From Tulasnella sp. 424 (Eukaryota > Basidiomycota > Agaricomycetes > Cantharellales > Tulasnellaceae), in NCBI GenBank assembly GCA_019633425.1, contig WSUB01000186.1:1-64000 (forward strand): a stretch of DNA of 64,000 bases. The letters are read 5' to 3'. The position numbers and the translations under genes are program-made. The notes beneath the pieces are model-generated. The model did no database searches. It was not told the DNA's origin and saw only the letters and a list, made by a program, of their open reading frames with translations. Shown here in pieces: positions 34,500-46,782 of the stretch (its first letter is position 1; each line of letters opens with the position of its first letter).

Positions 34500-36920
34500 T
34501 TACTGTCGGACCTTCCACCCATGACGCTTTTCATGCCCATCCGCCTTAACGAAGACTTGCTTGTTGTGCGATAAAACATGGCTAATCCGCCTCTGTATGC
34601 GCAAAAGAGGTTAGTCGGTATCCTGAGTAAATTACAGAAGCCGCGCCGACCTTCAAGTAATCTGTGAATCCTGTAGGGATAGGTGGGGATAAGTAGCGCG
34701 TCATTGCCTCCGCTATTTCACTCCTGGTTGGAACATGCATCCGACGAACAAGACCCTGATAGACTATGCACCAATCCGTGGCTTCCCCCCGATGATGTTC
34801 GCTCTCCAGGATTCTCTTTATGCGCTCTGCTAAGATTGCAAATTGCTGGTCCGGGTCGGTAGAGTCCTCCGGCGACGTCGTTAAGGCTTGGGCTAAGTAA
34901 TCCGCTGGCGGCACATTGGAGAATTCAGGAGCAGCCGTCCGCCGGGTTGCTAGCGGCTCGGAGGTAGTGCTGATAGCCGGGAGCTTAAGGCGGGAACCTC
35001 TGGAAGGGATGAATCCGAAGGGCTGCCCTTTGCTCTGTAGCTCCTGCTGGCCTATTGGTAACAGAGGTTCAAAGCTCCTCGACGGCTCCACGGCCTGTCG
35101 TGGAGAAAGCTCTTCTCTCCAAGAAATGCCATGGGGTATGATATCATCAAAGAGAATTCCCCTCTGAAATTGATCAGCGCTGAAGCGTGTTGAAGCCTTG
35201 AGAGCGTCTGGCGGCTCATAATCTAGAGAATGATTACAATCTAGCAGTGCTGACTGTTCGAGCGAAGAACTTTCTGGTAATATGTGCGCGATAGCCGGAG
35301 GTATAAGGCTTGATGCTGCGCGTAACGTTGGGCGCATCTCAGTATTGTTCTCTAGCGGATGTCATCAATGAACCCACATGATTCAGAGCATCTCAGGGTG
35401 ACGTGATCCGTACCATCCAGGATACTGGTTCGATGGTCCTGACTACCCCAAAAACGATTTGGTTGCTCGACGCCGAATTCATGGAAGAGGTACGAGAAAC
35501 CCGTTCCAAATGCATCATGGATAGGCACTGTACCCGGACATGGCATCGGGAAACAACTCGGGCGTCGTGTGTCTTCTAACGTCAACTCGAAAGGAGCGCC
35601 CCCAATGCCATGAGCTGGGAGCCGTGTTGAAAGGAAGTCATTGATGGAGGGGATGCCTGCTCCGGTGCTTTCTGAGGGGTCTGCGTTCTCGAGCTCTCCG
35701 ACAAATGGGATTTCGCTGCTTGGATAGACGGAGAGGGAAGACTGAGGTCGTGGGTTCGATGAATGCGACGAACTTGGAGTATCCACTCTGAGGTGATTCG
35801 ATGGAATGGCTTCGTGTACTTGGGCCGTCCGTGAAATTCGAGGCCGCTTGCGCGAAAGAGGCCGATCAGTGAGAGTCACAAGCCTTGGATATTCATTTGC
35901 TTTCATCTTCTCTGTCGACCGGGTAGAGCTCCATTCTTGCTCGATGACTTTCAAGCGGTCTATCGGCCACGTCGAGGGGTCGCATTGTACCGCATATGAA
36001 CTCATGGTAGATCCATTGATAGTAATGGGTGGAGCCGATCTGGGGCAAGGCTGCTTGGTGACAACACGGTTTAACCGAGCTGAACCTGGTCTTGGCGCGG
36101 TGGGGACTTTCAGATATGCAGGGGAGGACACTGCATCACGTCCTGCTGAGAGGGTACTGTTGTCATTCCATGCTGAGTCGTGCTTCACGGCGGAATGGGC
36201 TGCAAACATTGAGCCATTGCTTTGAGGATATTTGGGGGGCTCGGACTGAGTAGTACCCGTTGGATTATGCGAACGTTCCGGTCTGGTGAGGGAAAGGAGT
36301 GAGGGGCGGTGCTCGTTGTTCATTGAGACCGAGCTGGTGGACGATTGTGGTGCCTCTAAACGAGTGTGTTCTTTTAAACAGGTCGAAACCTCCAGGTGTG
36401 GAATGGTCGTGGTCATCTGCCCGTGCATGAGATTCATGCTCTTAGGGCCCTCAGATGCAACCCCCCTTGAGGCGTAGCGGGCCGCTGGAGTTGGGTCGGA
36501 ACAAGCGAAATGGTGCGGTTGTACCTCACACCCGGCGACATTGGGAAAATTAGGGTGGATATGCAGGGGAAATGTTATATCAGGGGAAGGCTGCTGCAGT
36601 GGGGGCTGGGAGCGTTGAGCGCCGAGGAGGGAGGTGGGCCGAGGTTGGGCAGGTATTCCTGATTTCGACGGGGCCAGAGGGTACTCTTCAATTAAGGATA
36701 GAGACGAGGACCAAAGGTTTTGGGAGTTGTCTGACCAAGCCCGCTGAGGTTCCGGCATTCGCTCGTTCAATAGCGAGTGTTGTATGAGAGGATCACGGAG
36801 ACCAACCCCGGAGCCATTGAACGAGTTGCTCAAGCTCGGAGAAGTGAAACGTCCTTGGAGGGGAGAGATGCTATCCCTCTCTACGACCGCGTGAGGTGAC
36901 GCTTCAGGACGGTGTGGCAC
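34500..36920 (-). CDS. P1: disordered protein with a C-terminal domain shared with P2
   Basis: Hand-spliced from three blocks: 35,414 up to at least 36,920, then 34,651-35,351, then 34,500-34,592. The 62-nt intron (35,352-35,413) and 58-nt intron (34,593-34,650, branch CTAAC) join the frames exactly. The N-terminal two thirds are Ser/Pro-rich and look disordered. The C-terminus (HVPTRSEIAEAMTRYLSP, then FTDYLKRRISHVL, NKQVFVKADG) matches P2 (APTRQEIVDLLFDFLP, KYYKERIGHIL, NKSMFVNSTDG). I do not recognise the family. The N-terminus is unresolved: a candidate first exon at 37,139-37,201 (MPRHNTEAREPS) joins out of phase with the best acceptor, so the given 5' end is a minimum. Confidence 0.7.
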
Positions 36921-37950
36921 CCTGGTAGACCACGCAATCCTAGATTAACTTTGTCAGGTTCTTTAGTAGAACTTAGAAGCACGATTTCTAACCTAGCACT
37001 GTTTGTGGTGTACCCGGACGTGGGAGACCTGCGGGGTACGTCCAGCGGCCGGCTTTGACCGGACGCCTTGAAATGCGTCCGATTTAGCCGATGAACGGAC
37101 AGGATGAATCTTGAAAGCTGGAGAAGCAGTCCACTCACATTGCTATGAGACATCATAGTCGGGTGGGAAGGCTCCCGTGCTTCCGTGTTGTGGCGTGGCA
37201 TGAGGCTAATTTGACGATTGTTCGGGGGCTCTGTGGACCCTAGCTCAAAAGCTCATGCACTGAGATCTGTCTATATATCATGAAAGCCCGGTTCTATCGA
37301 GAAGACGGAGTTTCCGCCTTGTCTTGATTAAAGGCTGTGCAATAAAGTTATGGAATGTTCGTGCAACAAATTCCCCGTTCTATCGGCATCCAAGTGGAGG
37401 TGCCTTGCACCGCCGGATTTTTGGTGTCCTCGGCTCTCGTTATCTCGTGAACTAAGCGTTGGTCTTCTATCGGCTGGCGTGGAAGAACCAGAAGCAATAA
37501 TGGCGCGACAATTCCTAAATCATCGATCGTTGAAACCAACGATGGAGCCCAGGAGGTGTGACTGACGTGGCCGTAGACTCGCTAGATCTGGGATAACCGC
37601 ACAAATCGCTCGTGCGGAGCTCAGGTCTCATTTAATTCTTTCTAGTTTTTAATAATATAGAATATTTAATTTACGCTCTTGGAACGATAAGGAACAGTTG
37701 AGGTTATACAGTAAAAGTGGAAATCCTATTTCTAGGAAATAGGCTTGGGTTGCCGGGTCCGTCCGATCCCCATGCTCATTCGGCAGGATGGTAGGCAGAC
37801 CCGGTAACTGGTAGATCTCCACTCAAAAATAAAATGGCTAGACGATACATTTGGCCAAGAAAGGAAAACACGAAATAGGGCTGACGGGAATATCTTCTAT
37901 CGATTATGTCGTGGGGGTATGATCATTCGGTTGGATGTGAGTCGCTGAAG
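36921..37950. other. Between P1 and P2, no supported gene
   Basis: It may hold the first exon and first intron of P1 (GTGAGTGG donor near 37,138). Around 37,753-37,804 a CCGGGTC / GACCCGG inverted pair encloses about 38 bases; I assign no function to it. The stretch at 37,630-37,680 is AT-rich. Nothing else is recognised. Confidence 0.4.
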
Positions 37951-40076
37951 CTAGTGTGAAGGGCCTTCTCCAAGAGACCATCGACCATCGGTTGAATTGA
38001 CGAACATACTCTTGTTCGCGGGAGCCGACAAAATGTGACCAATTCGTTCCTAAAACGAAGGGCATGTCAGATCGGGGGGGGGGGGGAACGAATATTGCGC
38101 TTTACGACTTGCCTTGTAGTATTTCTTCACACCAGGTTCTGCGACCCTCACCCGAACGTTTTCAGGCAAAAAGTCGAACAACAAATCAACGATCTCCTGG
38201 CGTGTTGGAGCATTGGAAAAGCAGTCGCGTATGATAAGTCTTGAGAAAAAAATCAGTCCCTGAACCCTGATCAAGCATTTTCGCGAGTTGATCACTGACC
38301 TCAAAGTATCTTTTAATGCCGACGCTTGCTGGATAAATCCCTTTTCCTCCAAAGACGAAATGCTCATGTGAAGCAGGTCATTATTGCCTCCGTTCTCCAG
38401 CTCTTTGGCCCGCGATGAGCCACGGTGACGGCATTTCTTTCCAATCGATCCACGGGTTGATCGTGATTTGAACTTGGCGTGACCAGCAGGATGGATAGCG
38501 TTGATGTCTCCGGTACTCCGAGATCCGCTAGCTCCCATGCTCGAAATAGGGTAGCCGTAGTCACTATAGGGTGCTCCTGCGTAACTGGCGTTTATTTGAT
38601 TGATAAAGGAGGGTCCCGCGATCCCAGAGATAGCTGGGATTTCAGGGGGAGGAGAGTTCATGATGCTGGTCCCGGAAACATTGTTCGGTTGATAACAAGG
38701 GGCGCCAGGTAGAATCGAGAACAAGAATTCTGTCTGGTCTGACTGCAAAGCAGGTCCGAGCGCGTCCATCGGAATCGAGCCAGAAGGTTCACCCGTAAGA
38801 CACGTAAAAGGCTCGGAGCCTTCAGTAGGGAGCGACTGAGGATGGGCGGACATTGGTGCCATAAATGGGCTGCCCAGGATAGCCGAAGCAGGAAGACTTG
38901 TCGTGTTGGGAGCACCCAGGGTTCCGATGGGTGCCATATTCGCCGACGCTGGGGCCATAGGTGGGAAACCCTGTAAAAACTCGCCAAAAGGCTCCGTTGG
39001 GTTGACCGGCCAGGGTGGCGAGCTCGGCGAAACGGGCACTCGCTCAACAACTCGACCGCTCACTCCCCAATTGGGTTCTTCCTGGGCCTGATATTCTTGC
39101 ATGCGATACGTTCGGGAGGAGCAGCCTTCGTCCATATCGCACATGCTGCTCCGTGGGCTGTTCAAGCGGAGATTGGAAAGGGAAAGGGGAGAGGCTGACG
39201 AGGGGGAGCAAGCAGAAGGGGAAGACGGGGGATCGAAGCTGTAGTGAGGGCTCGGGGAGAGGAGATGACCCCCGGTCGAACCAGAGTCCCTGAGTTGTTG
39301 GAATGAAGGGGCCATTATCTGGTGCATGTAGGTCCCCACGGTGACTGGAGGGGTATCCCATTGCTCGGGCTCTGGCTTATCGGGAGTATCGAAGCTATCC
39401 GAATACCCGTAAGTTCCAGTAATCATTCCCGCAGACGTAAATTCCAGGGCACTAAATTTCAACAAAATGAGCTTGCGCTGAAGAAGTCGGAACAGGGAAT
39501 CACGCACGGATTGGGATCATCGGTTGAGACCACAAGTACCGGTGGCCGATAGTCTTGTAGATTTCCTGAGTGCGTTTCGGCTTGAGGATGACCGACTGCG
39601 GGTCCCGGCTCAAATCCAAGAGCCGATGTTCCGCCTATGTGGTCGGTGAGCTGCTATGAGGTAGTTGGGTGTTAGCTTCGAAGGGTCGGGGCAAAACGCG
39701 CATGATCTCTCACACGCAGAGTTATGCCCCCACTATCAAGGGAAGGATATGTAGCGTCGGTCGGTTGACTCCTTGCACCATATTGATAACCAAAACCACA
39801 TGTGACTTGATTAGAAGGAAGCCCCAACAGGTGGCTGGAGAGATCAGGCCTAATGGGGGTATTAACCGCCGACGATGGTGTGTGGTTGTACAGCAACCTC
39901 GGCGCCCCGGTGTCTGATATCGCACGTCTCCTCATCCTTTGGAACAAAAGGGAAAAGTCAGTTGCATTCTACACGGTGGCATTTCAATCAACCCACAGGA
40001 AGTCACGCTGATGTTGTACAGTGGTGGAGGGCGGGGGTGGTGAACCGGAGGGCGGGATCCCGTTGGTGGATGACAT
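37951..40076 (-). CDS. P2: disordered protein, paralogue of P1, with a GC-AG intron
   Basis: Six exons join in frame to 607 residues: 39,997-40,076, 39,714-39,936, 39,508-39,650, 38,300-39,451, 38,113-38,239 and 37,951-38,049. The start is MSSTNGIPPSG; an in-frame ATG at 40,172 is an alternative. The central region is Ser/Pro/Gly-rich, with a basic patch KFKSRSTRGSIGKKCRHR. The C-terminal domain runs from SISSLEEKGFIQQA to NKSMFVNSTDGRWSLG and is shared with P1. The last intron (38,050-38,112) starts GCAAGT rather than GT. It has a branch-like CTGAC and a TTTTAG acceptor, and splicing restores the domain that P1 also has. Without it the protein would end in a meaningless tail. The basic patch could suit a nuclear protein; function unknown. 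Confidence 0.7.
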
Positions 40077-40347
40077 GCTGTAGCGATTAGCCCGGGTAGA
40101 GTGAGCGGCGAACGGGATGAATGGGGGAGTCAACAGGAGAGGCAGACAACTTAAGGAGGTTGTATTGATCAAGCTTAGAGTGAACTATAAATGCAAGTGT
40201 TCGGACAGCCCTGTCGAGTACAACTTGAAAACATGTGACGAGGGGATTTCGCGGGCAAGATCCCCGTTAGAGAAGGAGCAAGGGAACCCTTTGCACAGCC
40301 TTGTCCAACGGTGATTTGCGCGCTTCACACGAGAAGAACGCCGAACG

Positions 40348-41311
40348 CTAATCATCGCTCAAATCTAACCCAAAGTCTGGAATCACAGCAGGCGGTGGTC
40401 TGTAATGACCAGGATGTCGTTTCGTATCGGCGGCGGAAGGCGCTGGTGCGCGGGCGGGACCGAGAGGGGAAGGCGCGGCTGAACCATAAACAAGAGGGGA
40501 ATTGGCCGGCGCGCACCCAATAGGAACGTCAGCCGCGTGGCAAGTGAGAAAGCGGGGAACATCACTTACGTTCTCCAACAATTCGAGCTTCACCAACAGG
40601 TTCAGTCAATCTTGCACCGCTTCTTCCAAGAGAACCCAGGCGCAAAATAGCATCGTCAGGGTATGGTGGGCGGAACGCTGGGGGCGCCATCTGATCTGGA
40701 CTCGGATTAGTGTCCATCAACGGAGCCGACGTATGGTTTGTCAGATTTTGAGCATAGGCTAGTATGTAGTCAGCTGGGATCGAGGCTTTGATGCGGGGAG
40801 CCAAAAAGGAAGCAAAAAAAGTCAGCCACAAGAAATTGGAAAAATCGAAGTAAAAAAACGGAAGGAACGTGGCACGCAAAAGTGGAGTTTCCACATTACC
40901 TTTTTCAGTTCTATCGATGGCCTTCACCCTCACTTCCGCTTCACGAATGATCTCCTCCAGCGCACTCTTGTCCTCCTTCAGCTTTTCGCAGATGTCGTTA
41001 AGGCGCCAGTCGAGGGCGACTATATCCTCTTTGAGCTGTTCGATCCGCCTCTGTTTTATTTGGTGAAGGCGAGCTTGGTTGAGGGCCTCGGCGAGCGCAA
41101 CTTCGCAGTGCACGAATGATTCCACATCCGGTGCAGTGAGGGAGTTTGAAAAGGAATATGCCGCCGCCGTTGGAGGTACGGTGGCCAGAGAAGCAAACAG
41201 CTGGTTGGTTAGGGCTTCGAACTGAGCGAGCGGAATCGAAAGAACCTCTCGCATGGAGGCGGGACTTGAGCTAGCTTCCATATGAGACACGGGTTGCGGG
41301 CTTTGAGACAA
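40348..41311 (-). CDS. MED4: Mediator complex subunit 4
   Basis: Middle-module subunit of the Mediator coactivator, which links transcription factors to RNA polymerase II in the nucleus. Three exons (40,900-41,311, 40,570-40,785, 40,348-40,478) splice in frame to 252 residues. The features fit MED4: a helical, coiled-coil N-terminal half (EALNQARLHQIKQRRIEQLKEDI, in two heptad-like blocks); then KASIPADYILAYAQNLTNHTSAP, the family's signature; then a Pro-rich tail ending FGLDLSDD. The start MSQSPQPVSHM lies 219 bp from HIS1, which reads in the opposite direction, so the two probably share a promoter region. The splice at EK|ASIPADY removes a stretch that would otherwise read as an odd hydrophobic insert. 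Confidence 0.85.
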
Positions 41312-41530
41312 ATCTGCCAGTAATGGTGGGAGCGTAATTCGATTCTGCGATGTTCGGTGGGTAAAGTGAAGGCACGTTGGAACACTGTTGAGGAACGTGG
41401 ACGGATATTACGTTTGCCTAAACGCCGCTCGGTCCTATCGGCCGTAAACTCCCGCACTCCCTCTCAAGGACTTTTCAACAGTCATCTTTTCCCTTCCCAT
41501 TTCCTCATCTCTCTTAGATCCCAAACCCTA
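41312..41530. promoter_or_regulatory. Shared divergent promoter region MED4/HIS1
   Basis: 219 bp between the two start codons. A pyrimidine-rich stretch (tcttttcccttcccatttcc, near 41,485) lies just upstream of HIS1. I see no TGACTC/TGAGTCA Gcn4-type site in it. Confidence 0.5.
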
Positions 41531-42681
41531 ATGGACCTCTTATCAGAATCAATAAAAGGCCGACTTCTATTCGCCGTTCCCAAGAAAGGTGAGTAGGCTG
41601 CGATGATTTCGGCGCTCTCGATGGGGACGATGAAAATGACGTCCCCGGCTATATTTAGGAAGGCTTCACGAAAAATGCATGGAGATTCTAGCTGGGGCAG
41701 ACATTCAATTCAATAGATCTCACCGGTTAGATGTCTGCATCGTCAGAAATCACAACGTTGCTCTGTAAGCACACTCGCAAACAATCGGTGTCGGGGCGCC
41801 GTCCTGATAGCCTTCAATACGATGCCTGGAAAGAATATTCCTGCCAGCTGCTGATATTCCACGTTTCGTCGGTCTTGGTAATGTCGACTTGGGTATCACC
41901 GGCGAAGACGTCATTCTTGAAACCCAAATGGAATCCCGAGTCCGACCGCTTTTGAAGCTCGGATTCGGCAAATGCAAGCTCCAAATCCAGGTCCCCGAAC
42001 ACGGTCCCATTAAAACCATCGAGCAACTCGCTGGGAAGCGAGTCGTTACGAGCTTTAATCACGTTGCTGCAGACTACTTCGAGAAGGTGGATGCTAAAGA
42101 GGGGCTGACGGGAGACCAAAAAACTCACATCGAGTACGTCGGGGGGAGTGTCGAAGCGGCCTGTGCGCTTGGACTGGCGGACGGCATCGGTGAGTTTTAT
42201 CTCTGGTTAAGAGAGGAAACGAACTCTAGCTAATCGGGTTTCACGCTTAGTCGACCTTGTCGAATCGGGCGAGACGATGCGCGCAGCTGGCTTGCACGCC
42301 ATCGCGACCGTGCTCGAAACCGAAGCAATCTTGATTAGCGGACGTGCCGACCACGAAGTTTCCGATCCAAGCATCGACTTAAAGCGCCCCGAACACGCCA
42401 AACTCGTCGCTCAAATCCAACAACGAATCGCCGGTGTCCTCGCAGCCAACAAATACGTCGTTTGCCAGTACAACGTCCCCAAAAGTCTTCTCCCCGAAGC
42501 TATCAAGCTTACCCCCGGGCGAAGAGCGCCAACAATATCGCCTTTGACGAATGGGGATGAGGACTGGGTGGCGGTAAGCGTCATGGTGGAAAAGAAGGTC
42601 GTCGCGGTCGTGATGGATCAGTTAGTCGCAATTGGAGCGCACGACGTATTCGTGGTCAAGCTGGAAAATTGTCGTGTATAG
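41531..42681 (+). CDS. HIS1: ATP phosphoribosyltransferase
   Basis: First enzyme of histidine synthesis: it condenses ATP with PRPP to give phosphoribosyl-ATP, in the cytosol, and is feedback-inhibited by histidine in the long (hexameric) form. Four exons (41,531-41,588, 41,659-41,764, 41,834-42,189, 42,251-42,681) give 316 residues, near the fungal norm. Seen in order: GRLLFAVPKKG (N-terminal strand), DVCIVRNHNVALIFLPAADIP, GNVDLGITGEDV, the PRPP-binding region ADGIVDLVESGETMRAAGL, and a C-terminal ACT-like regulatory domain ending in DWVAVSVMVEKKVVAVVMDQL and GAHDVFVV. All introns restore the conserved text exactly, so the model is strong. Confidence 0.93.
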
Positions 42682-44027
42682 TGTATGTTTGGATAGTTGA
42701 AAACGGGATTATGGATGCACTTTTTGAAGTCACGTGAAGCGGATTCAGGGAGCCTTGCCTCTTGTGCTTTCTGGATGGCTGTTGAGGCGTTGGGCAGGAT
42801 TCCCCACTGGACCCAATCTACGCTCTCACATTTTCAGTCCTCAGAGTGTGCAATGGTATTACAACTGGAAAAAAGGCTATTTGACCGAGTAGATGTAGTG
42901 TAGGACGTCGACTGAGCGGGTGCCAAGTCGAGAGCATCTCGCCCAACATAAACATGCTCGCTTCCGGCCATCCCAAGGGCGGGAGAGGTCGTTCGGCACC
43001 GTCAAGAGATTCGTTACTTTGAATACTATCCCCCAGTACACCACATCCTATGAAATGTCGAAAGCCTGGCTCGGCTCTGCTGTAATCCCTCCATCCGAGT
43101 CCATCGACACCCCATGAGACCCGAAGTTCGAGAAAAACCAGTAGTCCATTCGTGCAATGGCCGCGTCAGTCAGAAGATCGTTTTGACTCAGGAGAAGCTC
43201 AGGATGATCTGTCGGCGCAAGCACTGCGTTTCTTGAATTTGCCGGCTTCTACGGTCGAAAACGGCGTCTAGACTCTCAAAAAACTCCCTCCAACGCCTAT
43301 ATAGCTATGCAGTACCGGCGGTAATATTATGTAATTCAGCACAGGTATCAGGCTCTATCGCGCTTGCCCGGAGCCTAGCAAAGCACGCAGTTGTCGCTTT
43401 CAGTGCACATGTCGGACTTGAGCGAATTAGAGTCATGACCGTGAAGGTCGTCTCTCCTTGGCATGGCAGTGAAAAGCCCCAGACTAGTACTGCAAAATTT
43501 AGGTACCAGAGTCATTCTGAGGAATGAGAGCGGTAAAATGGTAGAATCGATATGAGTCTTGTGTGGTTTGGGTGTTCGGCATTCATTCAGGGCGGCTGCT
43601 TACGCAACCCCGACGGGGATGCCTCAAGGACAGCCGGTAACTTGGATGGTCAGCATCTCTCACTATACTCCTCCCACCACCACTACCTCTCTCCACGACT
43701 CTCTCTTCCGCCTCACCTTCGTTATCCGTCGTCTTACCTTCCCTTGAAAGTCCCCTTTGCGGCTGGTACCCCCTTCATCAACACCCGACATTATCTGCTA
43801 ATATGTGAGTATATGGGGGTATTGCATTCTTGACTGCGTGGTCATTGACGACCGCCCTTCCGTTTTATCAGTTTATCCTCCCTATCTCCCGCCTTGATCA
43901 ACACTTGTATACCGACCGCCTCCGACGACGCGTTAACATTATCCTTTTCACTTTTGGGCTCTTCTGCTTTGAAAGTCCCAATTTCTTGTCCAACCAACTT
44001 TTGCCACTTGAAACGAACACAATCCCA
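42682..44027. other. Between HIS1 and the NYN gene
   Basis: No complete gene seen. On minus, about 43,127-43,245 has an open stretch (LLTDAAIARMDYWFFSNFG to AFDIS stop) that reads like the end of a protein, preceded by an acceptor-like CCGTAG. No partner exon was found to its right. From about 43,650 the pyrimidine-rich plus strand looks like the 5' leader of the NYN gene. Confidence 0.4.
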
Positions 44028-46782
44028 ATGGCCCACACCGCCGCAGCATTATCAGACACGACCTCTGTAACGTCTCCCACCCCTTTCAGTCCATTCTCTT
44101 CAGCGTACTCTGTTTCGAGTGAAGCCACTGTAGTGTCGGAAGGTGAGCGCTCATTTCAACCTTGTCCATTGTGCGGGGCTGCTCATTCGGCTCCATTCAT
44201 CTCTGTGCGCATGTGCCTGAAATGCTGATCCACGTCGTCTCCTCCCCCCATTTCTTATGCCGTTCCACAGGTCAAGCGGACCTTGGGGCATTCCAGTCGG
44301 TTTTCTTCGCTCTCACTCAACTTCAGCTGCACCATCAGCACCACCCGCGCTCGCCGCGCAACAACACCACCACCAACACCCCAATCCGGAATGATGACAG
44401 CAGCGACGACGACAATGACGACGACAACGACGACCAAGACACCAACCATACTCGCTCCAACACACCCAGTCTGTACCCTGTATCCCCGCTCAACCTCGAC
44501 GGCACCGTATCCCGATCTTCGGTTCATCCATCTAACCCACCCTCTCGGTCTCAACTCACTCATGCCTCGGAAGGGACATCGGGGTCTACCGATGAAGCAG
44601 TAGCATCCGATATCGTCTTGGCTGCCGCTGCCGGCGCTTCCTCGGAGGCTGCTGAAGAGGGGGACGAGGAGTCCATCGCTATGACCTCCCCCAATTCTCA
44701 CCCGTCTTCAGACTCGGGCTCAATACCCGACGATTACGCCGGCGCGACTTTCCCGGACGACGAAGGAAGGACATGGATGTATGCCGAATCCCCGTATGAT
44801 CCCTCGTTCCGTCCAAGTGCCTCGTCGGAGGATTCAGATGGGGCTCCTCGGCAGGAAGACGGCCCGAGCCAAGGTGGAGATGAGGGAACTTCTCCATCAT
44901 TAGGAGATATGGAAGCTGCCTTTGCGTTCTTTGCCGCAGAACGAGCCAAACTCGTCAAGCAGTTGGAAGCGAGCAAGAGCGGGACGCCGATAACTCTTGC
45001 GCCAGCTCTTCCCATCACTAATCGGAAGAACAATAAACGCGGGGGAGGTAAAGGACATAGGAAGAACAAGAGTAGCGACACTGGAGAGAATGCACTCCTA
45101 CGTGCTCTGCGTTCTCAGCCAAACCTCCCAGACTCTGACGAAGCGTCCCTGGATGCCTCCCCTTCTGCCGTCGTCCTGGCTATTCCCATTACGATCTCCT
45201 CGTCATCTCCGGATGATCACACTTTCGGGACCCGAAAGAACCAGCGGCGTGGTGTCCTTCCTCGACCACCGAAACAGAATCCAAAGTCGCCTCCTAGGTC
45301 CAACAACAGCGGGAGTCCCAACAAAGCCTCTCTCGCGACGTCGATCCTCAATTCGGCCGCCTCATCTTCCCAGTCCAACATCGTCCCCAACAATAAACGC
45401 AACCGATATGCCAACCACCGGCACACTCGTTCCCTCCCCATCGACCCTCAGACCGTCGCGAGCATCCACCAACAGCTTCAACCCACCTTGCCGACTCTCA
45501 GCGCCGCCGAAGCGGATAAGATCCGCCAACTGGCCAGGAGGTTGAGCTTCCTGTTCCCGTTTGATACGCCTTCGTTGCGACGGGTGATGCAGAATCCTCA
45601 GGGCGTGCTCGGATTGGGAAGCCATGCTACGCCGTCCTCGGATGATGCCCTCATCGCTGAAGGTTTCTTCGATCCTGGCGTCGACGGAAACGTCGCAGCT
45701 GCCGGATCGGGTCCTGGTTCCGCCTTGCTTTATGTGTTTATCGATCAGTAAGTCTCCCTGGCTCTCGCCTGGCTATGTCGGCCACGGAGAGCCCTGAGTT
45801 CTGACTTCTCGCTCTTCGTTCCCGTAGTTCCAACATTCTCGTTGGCTTCCTCGCATGGTTGAAGAAGCAAGGAATCACCAATGCACAGCTGAACGGCAAG
45901 CCCAAGCTGTCTCACTCGGCGCTTGCGCTGTTGATCGAACGCGGTCGGCGCTGTCTCCGCAAAGTTCTTGTCGCAAGCTCGCCGCTTTACCAAAGTCTGG
46001 ACGAGATGGCCGGGATGGGTTATCAGATCAGCGTTTTGCAACGCGTGGAGATTAAAGAAGGTTCCTCCCGTCCCAGCCGAAATGGAAGCGGGCATTCTCG
46101 TTCGTCCAGCTTCAACTCGACCCCGAACCGAAAGAACGGAAAGGGCAAAGGCAATCCCAACGGTTCTCCGAATAAGAATAATAACAACAATAACAACAAT
46201 GGAAATAACAACAACAACGCTGGAAGCTCGCCCGAGTCGGATTCGAATAGCCAGCAAAAGCGGAACCCACCGCTTGCACAACCGTCCTTTGCGGCGCGTC
46301 TGGTGAACGCCAGGCGCACCGGGCAGCATCATCGACGCAACTTGTCGACGGATGCCGCGTTTATCACACCGTCAAACTCGAACACGTCCCTCGGACAAAT
46401 CGTGGAGGGGTCAGGCACATCAGGTCAATCGACCCCTTCCACTCGTCCTCGGTTCCGCGAAGAAGCCGTCGACGAGCTCCTGCAATTGAAGCTCCTCCAA
46501 ACCCTTCTCGACACCCCATCCCCACCTCCACCCGGCTCGACTATCGTCCTCGCTTCGGGTGACGCGGCAAAGAGCCAATTCAACCCCGAGGGCTTCCTCG
46601 GCTGCGTTCGAAAGGCTGTTGAGAGGGGGTGGAACGTCGAGGTTGTGGGGTGGGATGAAGGGAGGAGCCGAGCTTATGGGGAGTTGGCGAATGAGGTTAT
46701 CGAGAGGGGGTTGGGTGGGATGTTGACCATCATCAGTCTTGATCGGTGGGGCAAGGATTTGTTGGAGAACCTCGTAAATTGA
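44028..46782 (+). CDS. NYN-domain (PIN-like nuclease) protein
   Basis: Three exons (44,028-44,142, 44,271-45,747, 45,828-46,782) give 848 residues. The N-terminal half is disordered, with an acidic run rich in Asp (44,390-44,450) and Ser-rich blocks; a Lys/Arg/Gly-rich patch follows (KNNKRGGGKGHRKNK). The NYN fold is split by a low-complexity insert: ALLYVFIDHSNILVGFL holds the first acidic position; then comes a basic region with a long Asn run (46,170-46,220); then EEAVDELLQLKLLQTLLD and STIVLASGDAAKSQF hold the next acidic positions; and GWNVEVVGWDEGRS follows. NYN proteins are metal-dependent ribonucleases or their inactive relatives. Target unknown. The second intron falls inside the FID|HSN motif and restores it. 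Confidence 0.85.

Noticed and set aside
35337..35413. Two separate genes at 34,582-35,337 and 35,352-36,920
   Set aside because: A 62-nt GT-AG intron joins the two frames exactly, so it is one gene.
37730..37810. tRNA or structured RNA at the CCGGGTC / GACCCGG pair
   Set aside because: No cloverleaf, no T-loop consensus and only a seven-base stem.
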